Assembly (NCBI GenBank): GCA_038745855.1
Contig: JBCDLC010000021.1
Span: forward strand, 1 to 54,041
DNA length: 54,041 nt
Direction: 5' to 3'
Source of the DNA: UBA5336 sp038745855
GTDB lineage: Bacteria > Pseudomonadota > Alphaproteobacteria > Caulobacterales > Hyphomonadaceae
Shown here: piece after piece, positions 52,280 to 54,041 of the stretch
Layout: every line of letters begins with the position of its first letter
Numbering within the stretch: the first letter of the stretch is position 1
Made by a program: the position numbers and the translations under genes
The notes under the pieces: generated by a model
The model's input: the letters and a program-made list of their open reading frames with translations, nothing else
What the model was told of the DNA's origin: nothing
Database searches by the model: none

Positions 52280-52313
52280 GCCAGGCGGTTCTGGGCCCGG
52301 CGGTTCTGGGCCC
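52269..52313 (+). repeat. Three tandem 15-bp repeats across a stop codon
   Basis: GGCGGTTCTAGGCCA, then GGCGGTTCTGGGCCC twice, head to tail. The first copy contains the TAG that ends the 119-residue protein; copies 2 and 3 have TGG at that place. Without the stop the unit would encode a repeating five-residue Arg-Arg-Phe-Trp-Ala. Confidence 0.75.
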
Positions 52314-52439
52314 ACGAAGTGCTCAGGCAGCGCCCATTGACGCGATTGTGCCGGATTTCGGCGCGCTTGGCGTCGTTTTCGCAAGGAATGCGTGGTTAAG
52401 ACGGTGGGAAGGTCCCCGCCGAAACCCCAGGTTCTGCCT

Positions 52440-53675
52440 ATGGATAAGCGCATCCTCCTGATCATCGGCGGCGGCATCGCGGCCTACAAGTCCCTCGAGC
52501 TGATCCGCATGCTGGCAAAGCGCAGTATCGCGAGCCGCTGCATCGTCACCCGGGGCGGGACCGAATTCGTCACCCCTCTCTCGGTGTCGGCCCTTTCCGG
52601 CGAAAAGGTCTTCACCGACCTCTTCGACCTCACAGACGAAGCGGAGATGGGTCATATCGAGTTGTCCCGGTCGGCCGACCTCGTCGTCGTCTGCCCGGCC
52701 ACGGCAGACCTCATCGCCAAGGCTGCCAATGGCCATGCCGATGATCTCGCCACCACAGCCCTCCTGGCGACCGATAAACCCGTGCTCATGGCGCCTGCGA
52801 TGAACGTGCGCATGTGGCAGCACCCGGCCGTCCAGCGCAATGTCGCAACCCTCCGCGCAGACGGCGTCACCGTCATGCCGCCCGACGAAGGCGCCATGGC
52901 GTGCGGCGAGTTCGGCCCGGGGCGCCTGCCCGAAGTCATCGCCATCGCCGAAGCGGTCGAAGCTGCCCTCTCGGCCCCACCCGCAAGGGCCGGACGCCTG
53001 ACCGGCCGCTCCGCGCTCGTTACAGCGGGCCCAACCCGGGAACCCCTCGACCCCGTTCGCTACCTCTCCAATCATTCCTCCGGAAAGCAGGGCTACGGCA
53101 TCGCCGAGGCCCTCGCCGCCCAGGGCGCAGACGTCACGCTCGTCTCCGGCCCGGTCGACCTCGCCCCGCCCCAGGGCGTCACCTTCGTCTCCGTCGAAAC
53201 CGCCCGGCAGATGCTCAAGGCCTGCGAAACGGCGCTTCCCGCCGATATTTTCGTCTCCGTCGCGGCCGTTGCCGATTGGCGCCCTGCGGCCCCGGCGAAG
53301 CGCAAACTCAAGCTTAAGAACGGTGCCAAATCTGCCCCTGCGCTCAACCTCGTCGAAAACCCCGACATCCTCGCCACCCTCGCTCGAAAGCGGAAGAAAC
53401 GGCCCGGTCTCGTCATCGGTTTCGCCGCAGAGACCCACGATGTCGAAGCCCTCGCCGAGGCCAAGCGCAAACGCAAAGGCTGTGACTGGATCGTCGCCAA
53501 CGATGTGTCTGGCGATGTCATGGGCGGCGCCGATAACGAGATCATCCTGATCACCGAAACCGAAAAACACCGCTGGCCCCGCATGGGAAAGCCCGCCGTC
53601 GCCCGAAAACTCGCCGAGACCATCGCCAACCACTTCGCCCAAAGCCCCACCTCGCCTCGGCGCGAAAACGCCTAA
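52440..53675 (+). CDS. coaBC: Bifunctional phosphopantothenoylcysteine decarboxylase/synthetase
   Basis: A 411-residue two-domain enzyme of CoA synthesis. The N-terminal CoaC flavoprotein half shows LLIIGGGIAAYKSLELIRML, VVVCPATADLIAKAANGHAD and LMAPAMNVRMWQHPAVQRN (PXMNXXMW motif, here PAMNVRMW). The C-terminal CoaB half shows ALVTAGPTREPLDPVRYLSN followed by HSSGKQGYGIAEAL, AVADWRPAAPAKRKLKLK (substrate Lys region) and VIGFAAET. The family start MDKRILLIIGGG is at 52440. It lies in the ubiE-ubiB-mutM neighbourhood, a common alphaproteobacterial association. Confidence 0.96.
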   Translation: MDKRILLIIGGGIAAYKSLELIRMLAKRSIASRCIVTRGGTEFVTPLSVSALSGEKVFTDLFDLTDEAEMGHIELSRSADLVVVCPATADLIAKAANGHADDLATTALLATDKPVLMAPAMNVRMWQHPAVQRNVATLRADGVTVMPPDEGAMACGEFGPGRLPEVIAIAEAVEAALSAPPARAGRLTGRSALVTAGPTREPLDPVRYLSNHSSGKQGYGIAEALAAQGADVTLVSGPVDLAPPQGVTFVSVETARQMLKACETALPADIFVSVAAVADWRPAAPAKRKLKLKNGAKSAPALNLVENPDILATLARKRKKRPGLVIGFAAETHDVEALAEAKRKRKGCDWIVANDVSGDVMGGADNEIILITETEKHRWPRMGKPAVARKLAETIANHFAQSPTSPRRENA

Positions 53676-53804
53676 TTCAGACTACCCCGACCAAATCCAG
53701 ACTTATCCAACACCTGCGCCTAAATAAACAGCGCGTTATCAACGCACTAAAAGAAAATTACGGTTCCCAATCCCCACCCCCTGAACCCGTGGTATTCTTG
53801 AGCT

Positions 53805-54041
53805 ATGGATCTTCTCATCCTCCTCATTCTCGCCGGGACCATCGTCCTCGCTTTCGCTGCCGCCGGGCCTCACGCCCGTCCGGCAACCTTTGGCGTGGGC
53901 GAAACCTCAGCAGGAAATGACGACCAGCCATCTGGGATTTGGGTTAGCCCCGATGGTCGGTCGGCAGACACGGGTGACAGACGTGTCTACAGAGACCGAG
54001 AAATCCATACTTCCTATCAGGCTTATTGGGCTGGGCCTGGC
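53805..54041 (+). CDS. Possible exported or membrane protein, cut by the window edge
   Basis: A frame open for 79 codons to the end of the window. It begins MDLLILLILAGTIVLAFAAA, a good signal or anchor sequence, followed by a hydrophilic, Gly/Asp/Arg-rich segment (GIWVSPDGRSADTGDRRVYR). No clear ribosome binding site was seen. The remainder lies outside the window, so neither length nor family can be judged. Confidence 0.45.
   Translation, partial: MDLLILLILAGTIVLAFAAAGPHARPATFGVGETSAGNDDQPSGIWVSPDGRSADTGDRRVYRDREIHTSYQAYWAGPG

Noticed and set aside
1..54041. tRNA, rRNA, CRISPR arrays, insertion sequences, prophage or integrase genes
   Set aside because: None was recognised on reading; no cloverleaf-like genes, regularly spaced repeats, transposases or recombinases were seen. 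A dedicated RNA gene scan was not possible.

Overview
The window looks like a chromosomal segment of a GC-rich alphaproteobacterium. Its single-copy genes are of alphaproteobacterial type: ubiE-ubiB-coaBC beside mutM, ftsK near amtB and a UbiH-type hydroxylase, lolA followed by xthA, lepA, argG, fabA, and a mesaconyl-CoA hydratase of the ethylmalonyl-CoA pathway. An aquatic Hyphomonadaceae/Maricaulales- or Parvularculales-like host is a guess from gene content and style, not a demonstrated placement. I see no rRNA, tRNA, CRISPR array, insertion sequence, integrase or phage genes.

Layout. (1) 0.3-1.0 kb: a TetR regulator with 16-bp palindromic sites in front of it and also inside it. (2) 1.1-8.6 kb: three exported proteins in a row (158, 459 and 1728 aa), all with DUF11-like beta-sandwich domains; the last ends in an apparent outer-membrane barrel. 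(3) 8.7-12.6 kb, minus strand: an aromatic-ring FAD monooxygenase, mesaconyl-CoA hydratase and two small membrane proteins. (4) 12.8-18.8 kb: argG, a DUF433/DUF5615 toxin-antitoxin pair abutting a Uma2 gene, selO, fabA and a UbiH-family hydroxylase. (5) 19-23.2 kb: amtB, two terminators in a row, ftsK. (6) 23.3-33.3 kb: accessory genes lying between ftsK and lolA: GST, alkaline phosphatase lipoprotein, AraC/GyrI regulator with a SnoaL-like protein, cytochrome P450, DEAD-box helicase, an RTX calcium-binding protein and a hypothetical. (7) 33.6-35.7 kb: a LolA with an unusually long N-terminal extension, then xthA behind a leader with three consecutive stem-loops. (8) 35.7-39.4 kb, minus strand: a compact four-gene group of two paralogous lipoproteins, a SAM methyltransferase and a TIR-domain protein with two membrane segments. 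(9) 39.5-47.1 kb: lepA, a GlpQ-like phosphodiesterase lipoprotein, DUF2853, thpR, an alpha/beta hydrolase, a MoeB/ThiF-type E1 enzyme and a sodium/alanine symporter. (10) 47.3-54 kb: a membrane-anchored protein with a peptidoglycan-binding-like motif, ubiE-ubiB, mutM, a small secreted protein, coaBC and a gene cut by the window edge.

How they work together. UbiE, UbiB and the UbiH-type enzyme belong to ubiquinone synthesis. FabA and CoaBC feed fatty-acid and CoA metabolism. The hydratase implies acetyl-CoA assimilation through the ethylmalonyl-CoA route. The strongest candidates for undescribed biology are the lipoprotein/methyltransferase/lipoprotein/TIR operon, the DUF11 surface cluster, the structured xthA leader and the multi-site TetR locus. 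All functional claims are readings of translated sequence and remembered family motifs; no database search was run.
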